From the NCBI RefSeq assembly GCF_003576645.1, contig NC_044930.1, positions 1,132,390-1,196,389 of the forward strand: a stretch of 64,000 nt of DNA. Reading direction: 5' to 3'. The notes beneath the pieces were generated by a model. It worked only from the letters and a program-made list of their open reading frames with translations. It was not told the DNA's origin and made no database searches. Shown here piece after piece: positions 1 to 12,803 of the stretch. Positions within the stretch are counted from its first letter, which is position 1; every line of letters begins with the position of its first letter. A program made the position numbers and the translations under genes. The stretch is from Ipomoea triloba. Lineage: Eukaryota; Streptophyta; Magnoliopsida; Solanales; Convolvulaceae.

Positions 1-3000
1 ACCCCCCCCCCCCCCCCCACCCCTTTTTGCCCTCTTATTTATTTATTTTTATACATTAACTATTGAGTATGTAGTTTATGGTAGATAAACTAATCCTAAG
101 TCCCTAGAGTGCTTGTGGAGTTAAGTCGTACGTCACCCCATCAGTCCTGATGTTCCTTATGTTCTATTCTTACTTGTATGCTCTGCGCAAAAGGCGTCTT
201 CATCTCATCTGATTAGTCAAGAACTCCTAATGACCCACTACGTTTCGATCTCCACATTACTGTGTGAGCAAGATTTTAAAGTGATTGATCAATTGAAATA
301 TGATTGGACTTCTCCATCCATCCATCCATCCCCCTCCCTTTTTTTCACATTAAAAAATACCCACAACTTTGTGCAAATGGTGGAGAAAACATCATTACTT
401 CGCAACCCACAAAGATCTTCCCCTCTATTTGCTAACAACATTACATGGTACATGGACCCCGGCAACCTTGTGCAGTTGTGCCTTGACATCCACAAATTCT
501 CAGTCACCTTGGGTTTGGTTGGTTGTCATGTTCCATTTCCCAACCCCTTTTATCCTCTCTTTTGGCTCTCCCTTTCTGTCTCCTTCTTTTGCCTTCATTT
601 AGCTTCCCACTTGGATTACAATGCTTGTGATTATGCACAAACATGGTTTTTGTGTCTCCTAATTTGTTGTTTTTCTCTCTGTGGACATTTTCTTGCATTC
701 TATTAGCCCAAGAAAAGTGGGCAACCAATAATGCTTGATCAAGAGTGGCAATCTAGTTTGTTTGTTTCATCTTACAATGTGTTTAAGTAGCCAAGTATTT
801 AGGCCAGGTAGTTTTTACCTTAGCTTCTATGTCTGAAAAAACGAAAATTAAAGTTAGGTATTGTTACTTCATACTTCACCAACTTTTTAATGCCATGAAT
901 TGTGGTTTGTTGAAAATAGCAACACATGTTGATAAAATTTAAATATCTTTGGTCTCCTGACATCTTAAAAATGTTAATAATTGATTTCGTGACAAAAAAA
1001 AATCCGATGTACTACTGTAAGTGAAAATTAAATGCATTTTTCAGTAGTAGTGTATTACTAAGATTAATACAAAATAATATGGTAATGCAAAATTCAATTT
1101 TATATACTTTCATTTAAAACTTAAATATCCATAGCCACTGCCGATAATATGCACTGAGTAAATATACATAAGATAAGTAATATCGTTCTAAAAAGACCTC
1201 GTGTGATAAGAATAACTAAGAAACTATTGACAATAATCAAACATGACCAGTAATTTACCATCATTTTGGACTCTTTATAAATTTAACTATACCAGTAGAA
1301 AACACTCAGTGTTCACTGTCCAGGTAATAATAATAATATTAATATCATACACCATATGATATAATTAATACTGGATGGAGTAATCTTTAAGCAAAGGTAG
1401 CCAGAACGGGGGCCTGCTCCTTAATGCACCTCTCTCGAGAATAGCGCAAGTCAAGATTATACTCTTGTTACATCTTCTTTATTAATCCAATAAATATTTT
1501 GTATACATAGGACAATTCTATTCTGTCCTTATTCATAAATTATGAACCACTCTAATAATATTCATATACAAATTCCTATTGCTTAGCTTTCACCTTTTCA
1601 ATACTCACCGACGAATTATTTTCAAATTTCACAATCTAAACTATAATCTTGATTCAACATACCAACAACTCGCTGATGAGAAGCTAATTAGTCATGACAT
1701 TAACTCTGAATTGAACTCAAACTATTATCAACTTATTGTATAACTCAGTAATTAAATGTTTAATTTTTAAACTAATGATCAATGAATAGAATAGGGATAT
1801 TTTGGAGTGTAGAGGGCAGCATTGAGATGATTCAAGTTGCAGAGAAAGGACAACTGAGACTAATAATTAGAAGCACAGAGCATCATTTGACTGCATCTTG
1901 CAGCTCAAAACTTGCACTTCTTTTTGTAAATTTGTGGCAACAATTTAACTTCACCTCATTTGTACTTACTAGTAAAATTATTAATATATTTTAAAAGAGT
2001 AAAACTTTTATTACATTTTTTTATTAAAAGAACAAAAAATTACTAGTACTATTGTCTTGTTTATAACTACCTCCGTCCCATTTAAGTTGTCTGGTTCTTT
2101 AACGATGTTTAACTTGAAGTTATTTTTAATCTAATTTTTTCATAATATTAAGTTTAGAATTAATATATAAAATTTATATATTTATAAATTACATTAAAAG
2201 TACTATTAAACACAAAAATTTATATTTAAAAATAATAAAAAATTACTAAAGAAAATAAGCAATGAAAAAAGAGTTTATTTGACGAATGAATAATAAATAG
2301 GACATGTAAAATTGAACAAATGATATAATTTTCTTGATTAAAACAGATCAACTATAAATAACTTAAAATAATTTTATTTTATTATCGTTTATCAACTAAG
2401 ATTACAAAAACAAAACATATTTCATTGAAAGAATATTTTTGAATGAGTACAACTAACTCTCTCAAAAGTATACTTTGTGTTGGTTACCTAACCCCATGGA
2501 CATGGTGCTTAATTGCTTTCCACTGCTCATCAAATCATCAATGTTTACCACTCCCATTCACAAAAAGTTCCAGTCTTTATTTTTGACTATGACTATACAT
2601 AAATATAATTAATTCCTCATAAATTTACTATTACTAGCTTTATTGAAAACTATGAACACAATTTAATGCTATAATTTATTTAAAAATTATACAAAAAAAA
2701 AAAAAAGTAAATTACACTAAGCTCGAAAGGTGATTAAATTCGTGAACATTTAGATACGAAATTCATGTTTTACTAAGTCAAGCCTGGGCAAAGACAAAAG
2801 TACATAACCCTTCAGATGGAAGCAAACAAGCAAAAGAACTTTAATGGCAATATGGTTGGAAATGTTGAACCAAGCTGGGGACTCACTCAAACTTCACTAT
2901 CTCATTCAATTAACTGCATTTAAAACAACTGTCTCTTTGCCTATTTTATTTATTTATTTCTTAATAATAATAATGTGCTGTAAATTTTTATTATTATTTT

Positions 3001-4068
3001 TTCATTATTTTACTTTCTTCAATTTATTCTCTTTATTAATTCAAATCCCAACCTATCTTTTATAACGGGAGGAGGGAACTATAGCTCCAAACCCGGTAAA
3101 GATTTTGACCAACTCATTCTTTCTTTGCATTAATATATTTCTCTCTAAACTGCACACCACTTTACAGTAGTTGCAAGGGTTTTTGTCATTCAAAAAAGAA
3201 ATATTTCTCTAAAGTTTTGAGTTGTTCAATGGATAAGAGAAAGGAAATCTTAATTAATATGGAGTATTATCTTTTTTAAAATATCGTGTAGTATCTCCAT
3301 CACTTAACACGATACACGAATACAATACTTAGTTTTCCAACTTTGTAATTGTACAAGAATCTGGCCTACAATATCATAAAAAAGAGTCATTTAAAGAATA
3401 TTTGTAAACTTTATCGAGAATGATCATGCACAAAAATTAGTTTCTTAGTGTATATGTTTGATAGAGCATATATAGTGACTCAACATTTCATCGGCATGAA
3501 TAGTCATGGTGTGTTACCATCCATTATGCACAGAAATTAATTTCTCGGTGTGTGGTACTCTGTATGTATATTTATTAGTCATTTAACAAAACTTTCTTAA
3601 TATAGTCATGATCTTTTGGTGAAAAATACTATGAAATGCAACCATGTCATATAAGATGAAATATATATTATATTCATGATGACGTAATATATAGCTACAG
3701 ATTACAATTTTCACAGCATTTTTAACCACCCTGATGATGATACATGACGCAAACTTCATCTTTCTAAATGACCAAAACACCCTAAAAATGTAGCAAAAAA
3801 GGCTGTGAAAATAGAACCTTTTAGCTTAATCTAACCCTAATTAATTAACCAAAATACATTAATTATAACAATACACTACTAGCTAATAACTTCAAACACA
3901 TGTAGCAGAAGGTCACCATTAATTTTTATGGTGGTCGGCGAAATTACCATACTACCCCTACAAGCTACACTACTCACTTACCTACACTTAAACGTGACAC
4001 TCTTGATTACACTTTATTGATAAGTTGGGAAGTTGGAAGGTTAGTCGTGGGGAGGTCACGTGCGTTGC
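1..4068. other. Intergenic, AT-rich, no supported gene
   Basis: The stretch begins with a poly-C tract (about 1-26). It contains an open frame at 230-706 (158 codons) with no recognisable domain and a low-complexity, hydrophobic translation, so I do not call it a gene. A Stowaway-like terminal sequence (CTCCGTCCC) is at about 2071-2080 without a clear partner end. A diverged direct repeat lies at 3427-3551. The rest is AT-rich with short A/T runs. Confidence 0.6.
3427..3551. repeat. Diverged direct repeat, about 27-bp units
   Basis: Two copies of an ATGCACARAAATTARTTTCT-like unit followed by YRGTGT lie at about 3427-3453 and 3525-3551, roughly 98 bp apart. The copies differ at a few positions. 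Nothing coding is associated with them. Confidence 0.5.
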
Positions 4069-4605
4069 CTAAAAGCCACGTGACATCCAATCACCGGTCA
4101 CCGGAGGCTTGACGGAGAAGACGCCGTTCCAGATCTCCGTGAAGGCGCGGACGATGACGCCATGGTAGTACGGCGAATTGAGCTGGAGAAAGCAGTTGAG
4201 GAGCTCCTTGAGGTCGTCTTTGGAGTAGATGTTCTTCTCCAGGATCATCTGGAGCATGGAGTGCCGGAAATCGAGGTAAGGGTCGTCGGAGTCTTTCTCG
4301 ACGGCCACACTCTCGCCGCCGATTCTCCCGAAGCCCTGCACCGCCCGGAGGCTCTTGATTTCGGAGGAGGCGTCGGAGGAGGCGTAGGCCGGGGAGAACG
4401 TCGTGGTGGTGGTGTCCCACGAGCTGGAGGAGTAGTTAGAACCGTTCACGGCGGCGCCGCCGTGGAAGGCGGCTTTTTTATGGTGCCGCCGTGGTTTGGG
4501 GTGGAAGACGGCGGAGAGTTTGGGCCGCCTGCAACTCCCGCCGCCGCAGCCTAGCTTCACTGCAACACTGCTCAGAATGATCTTTTTCTTGTCGTGACTC
4601 GACAT
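4069..4605 (-). CDS. OVATE family protein (OFP), transcriptional repressor
   Basis: Single-exon gene, 178 aa, starting at the ATG at 4605-4603. The C-terminal part (residues about 102-163) is a clear OVATE domain: DDPYLDFRHSMLQMILE, then a DLKELLNCFLQLNSPYYH block and VRAFTEIWNGVF. The N-terminal half is low complexity and basic (RRHHKK; Ser- and Thr-rich runs), usual for this family. OFPs are plant-specific nuclear repressors that bind TALE homeodomain (KNOX/BELL) and TRM proteins and shape organ growth and secondary walls. That role is family knowledge, not visible here. The short length and single exon fit the smaller OFPs. I see no clear LxLxL EAR motif, and the exact orthologue is not assigned. 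A TATA-like box lies about 105 bp upstream of the ATG. Confidence 0.93.
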   Translation of the reverse strand: MSSHDKKKIILSSVAVKLGCGGGSCRRPKLSAVFHPKPRRHHKKAAFHGGAAVNGSNYSSSSWDTTTTTFSPAYASSDASSEIKSLRAVQGFGRIGGESVAVEKDSDDPYLDFRHSMLQMILEKNIYSKDDLKELLNCFLQLNSPYYHGVIVRAFTEIWNGVFSVKPPVTGDWMSRGF

Positions 4606-4710
4606 TGCCGGAAAAAATGTCGCCTGAGAAAGTTCAGAAGAAGAAGAAGGTCAGAACTGAGAACTCAGAAATTGTGAGAAGGGTGGGAGTGAGTTTATAT
4701 GGTTATGGAA

Positions 4711-4720
4711 GATATATAAA
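4711..4720 (-). promoter_or_regulatory. Candidate TATA box of the OFP gene
   Basis: The minus strand reads TTTATATATC, about 105 bp upstream of the OFP start codon, a usual spacing for a plant TATA box plus a short leader. The evidence is motif and position only. Confidence 0.4.
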
Positions 4721-6931
4721 TTCTGCATGTGACTGTGGTTGCCTCATTGTGCGGTCCATGAGATTATTATAACATTTATTGTTATGTATAATTCACATTT
4801 GACCTTAATTTTCGTTTTGATTTATATCCCACGATGGTTATTACTAATACAAGTAAGTTGAATATTAAATGTCTGAATATATATTACATTTTGGTAACTA
4901 TTTATATGAGGTCATACCTCATACTAGCATATATGTTTAGTAAGGAACTCTATAGTAATGTCTTTGATATCAATCTAGTCTTTTTATGTTCAAACAGACA
5001 GACTACATTAAATGACCCTATATAAGTTTTTTAGTGTAACGGAAGAAATAGAATGTTATTATATTTTTGTTCACAAAAAAACGAAAATCAGTTGTCTCAA
5101 CTATAAGGATCTCTACATTTCAACCCGACAAAATAGTGAAGAGATAAATCACAATAATTTAACAGCCCGTTAGATAGGAAAGTCAATCCTCTAACTACAC
5201 TCTAACTCTCCATTATAATCTATGCATAGTAGAAATACAGTAGGTGATATTGAAGTACAAAGAGTGTAAGGGGGCATTAGCAGAAATGACAAACAAAAAG
5301 GTCAAAATACTGAAAATAATTAAGGTTCTGACATGACAGTAGGGATAATCATAAAAGGGATGCATCTGAAAAAATGTAATGTAGAGCTATTTCATATCTT
5401 GAGTCATCAGATCATATCCAGCGCACGCTGCTCCCATTTTTATAATCAACTTCCTGAAAAATGTCTCCCTGATTCCCCTTTATGAGAAAAAGAAGATCTA
5501 ACTATCTTAGCTTTATATATGGCCAAAATTATGTAAAAACTAGTAACTCTATGAATACGTGTAGACTAATCTCATCTATCAATCTAAAACACTTTGAATA
5601 TTGTATTTGAAAACGCTTGATAGTGCATTCGTGGATAACTAATAGTGCACATGTTAGTACACTATTATAAATCAGGGAGAAAATGTATAAATAGGCCATT
5701 AAACTATTTGAAAAACAAAAATTAAATCGCTAAACTTGAAAAAGCTCCAAAACAACTTTCTGCTGATTGGATTGTCATGTGTAATTATATATATATATTC
5801 TTTAAATTTTTGGAAACTAAACGGGATGCACAACACCGTATAAAAGTCAAGGTCAAAATGTGACGAAATTATGTGTTTAAAATATGAATCCCATAAAAAA
5901 AAAACATTAAAGTCAGGATTAAACCTAAATTAACCCTACTATAGCATTTATATAATTCCAATCAACATTAATAGAGTATACCAAACAGGCTAGGAACACC
6001 AACCACAAAAAAGACTAGGGCTTGAGCAGTTGTAGCTACGGGGAGGGCCTGGGGAAAGACAGTTTACTATGCATAATTGCTCCCCATACTTTAACATTAA
6101 AGAATAAATCTTGTACGAGTCCCACCGTAAAAAGTATAATACTTTTTAACAAAAAAGTATTACACATTTCACGTGAGACAGTTTTACACAAGACTTACCC
6201 GGCATGAAATGGTGTACTAAACACTTGCAACCCCCAGAAACAGACAAAAATTAAGGATGCTTTTAACATTGTAGCTTATGAAACTGTGTTTTGTTATCAT
6301 AAACAAGAGTACAGTCCCAGAAAACAAAAGTCAAGAAAGAGGAGAAACCAAGACAGTACTGTAATAACTTCAATTACATGAGTTATCTGCAGAGAAAACC
6401 ATAAATTTAGGCAGGTTTTCCATAGGTTCTTGAAGTCTTAGGGTACCAAAGCTGACCTAAACTTGCTTTTGCCATAAATGTCATTTAAGTGCCTACATTA
6501 ATATGAAGATGGAAGCTCCCAGCAGAACCTGGTAATTTGGGAGTGTTCTGCCGTGGCGTCCGGGCTAAGTACTTAACCTAATATACAACCATGATGTAAG
6601 TAGCATTCATTTGACAGATAAGTTCGATTCGGTGAGAAGATTGAGATCATATCCTCTGTAACATGGCAACGACATTCAATATGTATGTATCTCCGCTTTT
6701 TGTTTCAAGTTTGGCGATGAAAAATTCCAGCTTTCCCCCCGTTCTTGATGTTACGGGTGCCTGTCTGTCAATTGGAAGGAAGAAACGCATTTAACTAGTG
6801 AAGGAGACGCTCTAACAGACAACGTTACGTTAAAAGGACGAAGAAATTAAGGATTAGGGTACAAGGAAATGGCTCGACGGTTGAAAAGAAAAGAGAAGGG
6901 ATAGATGGGATTTTAACCTTACGGATTACTT
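4721..6931. other. Intergenic / 3' flank of the hydrolase gene
   Basis: No coding potential is supported. The part nearest 6931 is probably the 3' untranslated region of the minus-strand hydrolase. At about 6508-6548 complementary short segments (CTCCCA with TGGGAG, GCAGAAC with GTTCTGC) could form a small hairpin. The remainder is AT-rich. Confidence 0.5.
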
Positions 6932-9888
6932 CTATGATATATGTCTCTTAATCAAGCTCGCAACGTACTGGGCTACCCATACCGAGCCATCCTTTGTACA
7001 AGAGAAAGCGTGAGAATGGCCCGCCTGTTCTAACATTAAACTAGCACCAGGAACCTTCTCCGCAATCTGGAAATATAATAAAGCTCAGCAAGAAAACACA
7101 AGCTCAAAACAAGCAGTTGATTATTGCGGTCGACATTATTTTAGGGTTTTAACATTTGAATCAAATTGATTTACCTCGTCAAGCAGATGCGTAGGACCCC
7201 AGTGATCATCGTTACCAAACAAAAAAGCCATCTGGTTTTTCTTTTGCCTCATGAAGGACCAATCAAGTGTGTCCGAAAGCTAATCCATAGTAAACATAAC
7301 AAAAAAGGAAGTCCAATTGCGGAATAGAAGAATCGGGAATTTACGTTTTTTTTGCAGAATTCAAGAACTTGTTTTGGGGAACATTAATCTGTATTCCCAG
7401 TATACTTCATACACAATCTTACCTTATCAAACTCTGTCATTGCCATGAAAAGTACATTCTGCATAGTGTGGAACTGAAAAAACGATTTCCAACTATTATT
7501 AGCACTGGAGAATGGAGATATATACACAGCATAATAGTCGTCAAATATTCCACAATAGATAACAGAAATAAAATATGTATAAATTTCCTAACACCAAAAA
7601 CAAACAGCAAACTCATCGAGAAAAAGAAGCTATTTGTTAGTAGGAGCGTTGATCCCGTTAAATTGAAAAAAGACCCTGACCTGGAGGATATGAGTGCAAA
7701 GGGCCTCAACTGCAGCAGGAGACCAAAATTTTCCAACTAATTTCTTCACTAGAGATCTCGAGAACCAGGTGGGTAGCATTCCCAAAAACGCTATGACAGA
7801 ACTAAGCACTGCAGAGATACTCCGGGATCTGAAAATTGTGTGTTATTGCAACACTGAGACAGGACACGTGGTAGAAACAAATATAAACAATTCTCAAACG
7901 AAATGAAACGTGAAGCAAAAAGGTCCAAGAAAACGGATAACTACTCGAGTCCTTAAGCAAACAAGTGCAATAACTAAGCAAATTAAAAAGGAAGGGGCTT
8001 TACGCTGCAATCTTCTTAATAAAAAATTGCGTCCAAGATTTGGTGTTCACAGTTAGAAATGGATATAGTCCGATGCAGAATCCCATCTAAGTAAACAAGG
8101 TAGAAAAAAAATAAATTTTAATTGTGGAAAACCAAATGGCAAAACGTTACAAAGAATAAGTGTTAAGTGTTAGTTTCATTACCTTTTTCCGCGATCTTTT
8201 AAAAATTTCCAGAGATATATAGGAACCAATAGAGTGCCCGACCTTAGAAGAAAATCAAACATCAGTTCATCTCAACAAAAACTTATCTTCCAGAATAGAA
8301 TTAGGGTATATGCAAGGAAAAACGTCATCGTTGGGCACACCCCCACTGTTTTAACCACACGAGGCATTAATACAAAGCATGACGGAAGATAAGTTAATTT
8401 CTAAAGTCAACATAAGTCCTAGATCCTACCAGGACTATAGGAACTTCAACATTATGTAGTTCCTGCTCAATGAAGTTCATCTGAAATGAAATGAAATTCA
8501 TAAGTATATAAGAAAAATGACAGAAAAACAAGTTCGAATGACAGAAAATAATGATGATAATAATAACAACAATTGATATAATTACCTTATGATCAATTTG
8601 TGCTTTCAACGAAAACAGCCTTCCATACTCCCAATTCTAACAAGTGAATGTATTGTGTAACTATTTTAGCCATAATACTTCAAACAAAAAGTGCCTCAAT
8701 AATATAATGAAAGAATATATTTCATCAGATACAGAAAGCACTATACAGAGTGTAACACATAGTGTAAACTTCAATATCCGGTGAATATTACTCTCAGAGT
8801 GACATAAACACTTCAGCTAACACCTTTCCTTGACTCGAGAGATCTTGAACAGTATATAGCCATCTAAACTCTAAACTAAATTGAAAAGGCGAATCTACTA
8901 TCTTATGTAGCTAAACATTATAAGACTATAGCCTGGATTCGGGATACAGCAAAATACATTAGGTTCATCTTCACCCAAGGTCATTACCTTTTTGCCATGA
9001 GATATGTGCTGGATAGCTGAAAAATGGAGAACTCAGGCATCACTGCAGAGCGGTAAAAATATTTTTCCCGTATAACAATAAATTTAAAAATGAATTTTCG
9101 GTTCAGTAGCCAGTGTTCCTTGCCTGTAATGGATGCAGTTCCTCCCAGTAGCTCATATAGTGACTCAATAAAATCAACATAAAATGAAACAACACCTGCC
9201 ACCACCATTGACATAGCTCAATTCTCCCTAATGTCTACAATACAAATAACAAATTCACACTCAGCTGGCGTAACCCTAAACCAAGTTGGTCAGGCAATTA
9301 GCTTGGTAACCACAAAGTTACAAGATCACTCCCGGTGGGAGCAGCCTAGTGGTCTTCTTGATTAGCTATGATCAACCTAGGCTGGTTACTTCTTTGTGGT
9401 CTTTTGACGGCTAGGGTCATAGGGCAGTGTTTACCCACTGCACACTCTCGGATAATGGCTGCAGTTTTACCTCGTCACTTGAAAAAAATTCACACTCAGC
9501 TCTGAATATCAAAATACCTGGATTTCCAGGAATGAATACCACATGCAATTTTGGGTCTTGGGCATGAACTTCAAGTAAATCAGTCTTGTAGCTGACAAAA
9601 GAAGGAACCAAAAGATATAAACTTCATCAACAACAACAGAATAATTGTACGACCCATCACATTATATGCATTGGTCTGTATGCCCATCAGCTCATATGAG
9701 CTTCTTCACTGAAGTATATATCACTCTTTCAATTTCTAACGCAGAATCCCATGGCAGAAATTTCGAGGATAATAAAAATAAACGTAATATCAACACACAG
9801 AGCGAATGAAAAATTACCCAGAAACATTGCAGAGGCGGAAATTGGCGTGTTGTTTTTTGGTGATCAGACTCGAATTTTCAAGAACCAT
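6932..9888 (-). CDS. LDAH-like alpha/beta hydrolase (lipid-droplet-associated hydrolase family)
   Basis: Twelve exons were rebuilt by hand: 9888-9818, 9591-9518, 9195-9124, 9016-8988, 8636-8586, 8480-8430, 8242-8183, 8086-8004, 7828-7681, 7473-7423, 7279-7175 and 7066-6932. They join in frame to 309 aa and end in TAG at 6934-6932. Hallmarks of an alpha/beta hydrolase are present: the oxyanion-hole segment FIPGNPG (residues 43-49), the nucleophile elbow GHSIG (Ser120), an acid in GNDDHWGP (about Asp254/255) and a catalytic His in AGHSH (about 282). The FIPGNPG segment, FYVDFIESLYELLGG and the order of blocks match the LDAH/C2orf43 family, whose members act on ester substrates at lipid droplets or the ER; the plant substrate is unsettled. 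The intron between exons 3 and 4 uses a GC donor. A SINE sits in the intron between exons 2 and 3. The start at 9888 is the first in-frame ATG that gives a family-like N terminus. Confidence 0.88.
9017..9123 (-). other. GC-AG intron of the hydrolase gene
   Basis: The exon ends in ATTACAG and the intron starts GCAAGG, so the donor is GC, not GT, within the strong flanking consensus typical of GC-AG introns. The acceptor reads TTTTTCAG. Using this pair joins GTASIT to AIQHISHGKK in frame as the family requires, and no GT donor nearby does so. Confidence 0.75.
9251..9501 (+). mobile_element. SINE-like retroposon in hydrolase intron, with target-site duplication
   Basis: An insert of about 219 bp (9267-9485) ends in a short A-run and is flanked by a perfect 16-bp direct repeat, AAATTCACACTCAGCT, at 9251-9266 and 9486-9501. 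A perfect duplication of this length plus an A-rich 3' end is the signature of target-primed retroposition. The insert has no coding capacity. It lies antisense to the host gene, within the intron between exons 2 and 3. Confidence 0.8.
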
Positions 9889-10529
9889 TCTTGAAATTCT
9901 GCAGCTTGATGAAATTAATCTTCTGCAAAATTAGGAAAATTGGGTGAAAAAAGATGTGCGAATTCTGTAGACTGGATAGACCCTCACAGTAATCACTGCA
10001 AACCTGGAGCTGGGGCGAAGCGATTGGGCAAGCGGAGAGGCAATGCTAAATAGCATCTGATTTGTGGGACGATGTAGATTTGGTACGGTTCGTTACAAAT
10101 AAGGTTGTTCGCTAATCATTATACCAAAAGAAGATAAAAAATCAGTTCTTTTTCTTTTTCCTCTTTTATGATAATTTCCATTTTTTGTTCGTCATCCCAT
10201 GGAGCCTTAGCTTGTCGTTGTCGATTAGGAATTAGGGTATCTTCATATTTTGACACTCTACTTTTTAAGCTCAAAAGGGTAATTTTGTCAATTCAAAGAG
10301 TTTGAGAGTATCTTTCTTTTGCAATACACTTACCATGGACCCGAGTCTACGGTGGATCTAAGTCCATATTCACAATTTTAAAATTTTATATTTTACATTC
10401 TTTTAGTTAAAATGTCAAGTTCATTGCATGATTTTTTTTTGTGAAAAAAAAGTATGTGTTGATAGAATATAATTGACAGGTTGCATTTTCTATGATTTTA
10501 GTCTCTTGTTTTTTTTTTTGGTAAATTTA

Positions 10530-10620
10530 AAGGGTCTTTCGCTCCGAGAAGGATTCTCCCGGAATTCCTCCCCACAAAGAGAGCTCACTTGTCACCTGAG
10601 CTACCCGTTGGGTTAGTCTC
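10530..10620 (-). repeat. tRNA-like (SINE-type) fragment
   Basis: The minus strand carries an A-box-like GGTAGCTCAGGTGAC followed by GAATTCCGGGAGAATCC, within otherwise AT-rich DNA. This suggests a tRNA-derived SINE head. No target-site duplication was found, so this is tentative. Confidence 0.35.
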
Positions 10621-11221
10621 TTGTTTTTGTTGTTATTAATAATGAAACTTTTTTTATTTGAATCCAGTTTTGACCTGTTCTTCTAGAACTAAATAAATCC
10701 CAATCGCCCAATCCTTATGCCCGAAGAAACTTTCAAACAGTGTGAATACAAAGTCATCAAATCAATGCCTGGGAAACTTCTCTGATGTCTCTTTTAACTG
10801 CCAACCAAAACACAGTTCAAAACGCAAACATCATTTTCGAACCAAAATATTACGTGAGTATAATTTTAATTTTTGTTAATATATTTTTGGTAGCATAGAG
10901 TCTTCCTAATACAATTTTTATTTTCACGTGTGATTTGCGAATTATTATACTATAACAGATTGAAATATTTTTAATTTGGTTTACAAATTATTATACAAGA
11001 GTCAAGCTTAGTTCAAATATACATACCCTCACAATTGATTCATACTGATTTTCTCCATGCAAGTTTCTCACGTCACCAAAAAACGAATCCTATGTACTCT
11101 GGAACCTTAATTCTGCAGGTTTTATATGTAAAATAAAGGAATGCCGTTTCTGACAAGAAACCTCAGCTCTGTCGTAAGTTTTACCAATCCAAGTCGTCGC
11201 AGACTTCTAGAGATAAATTTG

Positions 11222-11230
11222 CTATATATA
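11222..11230 (+). promoter_or_regulatory. Candidate TATA box of the HVA22-like gene
   Basis: CTATATATA, about 180 bp upstream of the ATG at 11409. Motif and position only. The surrounding DNA is TA-rich, so a chance match is possible. Confidence 0.35.
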
Positions 11231-11408
11231 ATATATAGATACATACATACACGCTTTATATGTATTATATTATACGTAATAAGCTCCTTCTTCATCACAT
11301 ATCATCTCTCTTATTTGCAATTCCTTTTCACCTTCCATAAACTATCTGCAGACTGCACAGAGACCATTTCTTCTTCCTCCTTTTCAAGATCGAGTTTGTA
11401 GTTAAAAG

Positions 11409-12766
11409 ATGTTGGGAGAATTCATAGTCAATAGCTTAGTGTATGTGATTCTTTCTTCTTCTTCTTCTTCTTGATTGCTGTATTTTTTGAATTTTTGAGT
11501 AATTTCATAACCTGATCTGATGGGTGCAGATTGGTTCTTGGGTATGCATACCCAGCTTTTGAATGCTTCAAATGTGTGGAGAACAACAGAGTTCAGATTG
11601 AAGAACTGAGATTTTGGTGCCAATACTGGTATATATGGAACAACTTTCTTTTTCTTTCTTTTTTTTTTGGTACGGCGAAGAGAATATCTACATCACTATT
11701 GGAATGTATGCACGCAATAAATCTCACCTTATGACCATGACTGACAAAGTACTAATAAATTAAATCTACAATTGGATTTTGTTTGCGTCAAGAGATATAT
11801 ATATATTTTTTTTTTTGTTTTTAAACTCGAATAGATCCTATCATATATTGTTGGTTTAAAAATCAGATCTTTATATTTTCTATTGCAGGATTGTTGTCGG
11901 GTTAGTGAGAGTTCTTGAGAGTGTTGCCGACATCTTTATATCATGGTATGTACTCTGTATTATTCAAAAGTTTAAAGGTTATCTTGTGTATTATAAATGT
12001 ATTGACTTGCCCTCCATTTTGATATAGGATCCCAATGTATAGTGAGGTTAAGTTGGCACTTTTCATCTACTTGTGGTATCCAAAATCTAAGGTAAAAATG
12101 AAATTTAATCCTGTATTGATGAACATTGTAATGAATGTGTGTGTGGTCTTGTATTGATGAACATTGCATTGTGGTTAATGGTTGCAGGGGACAGAGTACA
12201 TATATGGAGCATTGTTGAAGCCCTTTGTTTCAGAGCATGAAGGGGAGATTGAAAGAAGTTTCATGGAGTTTAAAGGGAGAGCCTGGGAGTTAGTGGTGTA
12301 TTACTGGCAAAACTGCACTGAATTAGGGCAGGCAAAGTTCTTCCAAATGCTTGACTTCTTGGCTACAGGAAGGCTTACTCAGTCCACCTCTAAGGTACAC
12401 CTAATTTCATTTTCTAATGTTGCAACATTTGCATTTAATGAAAAAAAAAAGGGTGACTGACTGGGTGGAACATGATGCTCCTACTAGAAAATTAGTAGTT
12501 TGATTCTTATCAATACCCCCTCGATCAAACCTGTTGCACAAGATATTCCTAGTGCTTATATGGTTATAGGCTATTGCAAAGGAGTGAGGTTTATCTAGAG
12601 CACACCGTTAGGTAATATTAAAGGTTCCTCTTGTCATCCAGTCTTGCATAAGATTTATGTCCTTATATCATTTTACATGTAAGGTCAACAATTAATTTAA
12701 CAAATATTTTTTTTCTAAAGAGCTAATAATGTCAAGTATCAATTGATCAAAACATGTAACACTTCC

Positions 12767-12803
<37 letters not shown>

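Larger units (their letters stand above)
9889..11408. other. Intergenic between hydrolase and HVA22 genes (divergent promoters)
   Basis: The two flanking genes are transcribed away from each other, so this 1.5 kb holds both promoters. A tRNA-like repeat lies at about 10540-10620 (minus strand contains GGGTAGCTCAGGTGAC). At 10889-10945 a segment with GTCTTCCTA..ACGTGTG resembles one at 48790-48830. No gene was found. Confidence 0.5.

Noticed and set aside
230..706. 158-codon open frame on the plus strand
   Set aside because: Translation is hydrophobic and low in complexity with no family match, an overlapping minus-strand frame is equally open, and no splice or promoter support was seen.
2071..2400. 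Stowaway MITE with CTCCGTCCC end
   Set aside because: Only one end found, with no matching inverted end, so it is at most a fragment.
4162..4554. 130-codon open frame opposite the OFP gene
   Set aside because: Antisense shadow of a GC-rich coding region; its composition is set by the OFP codons.
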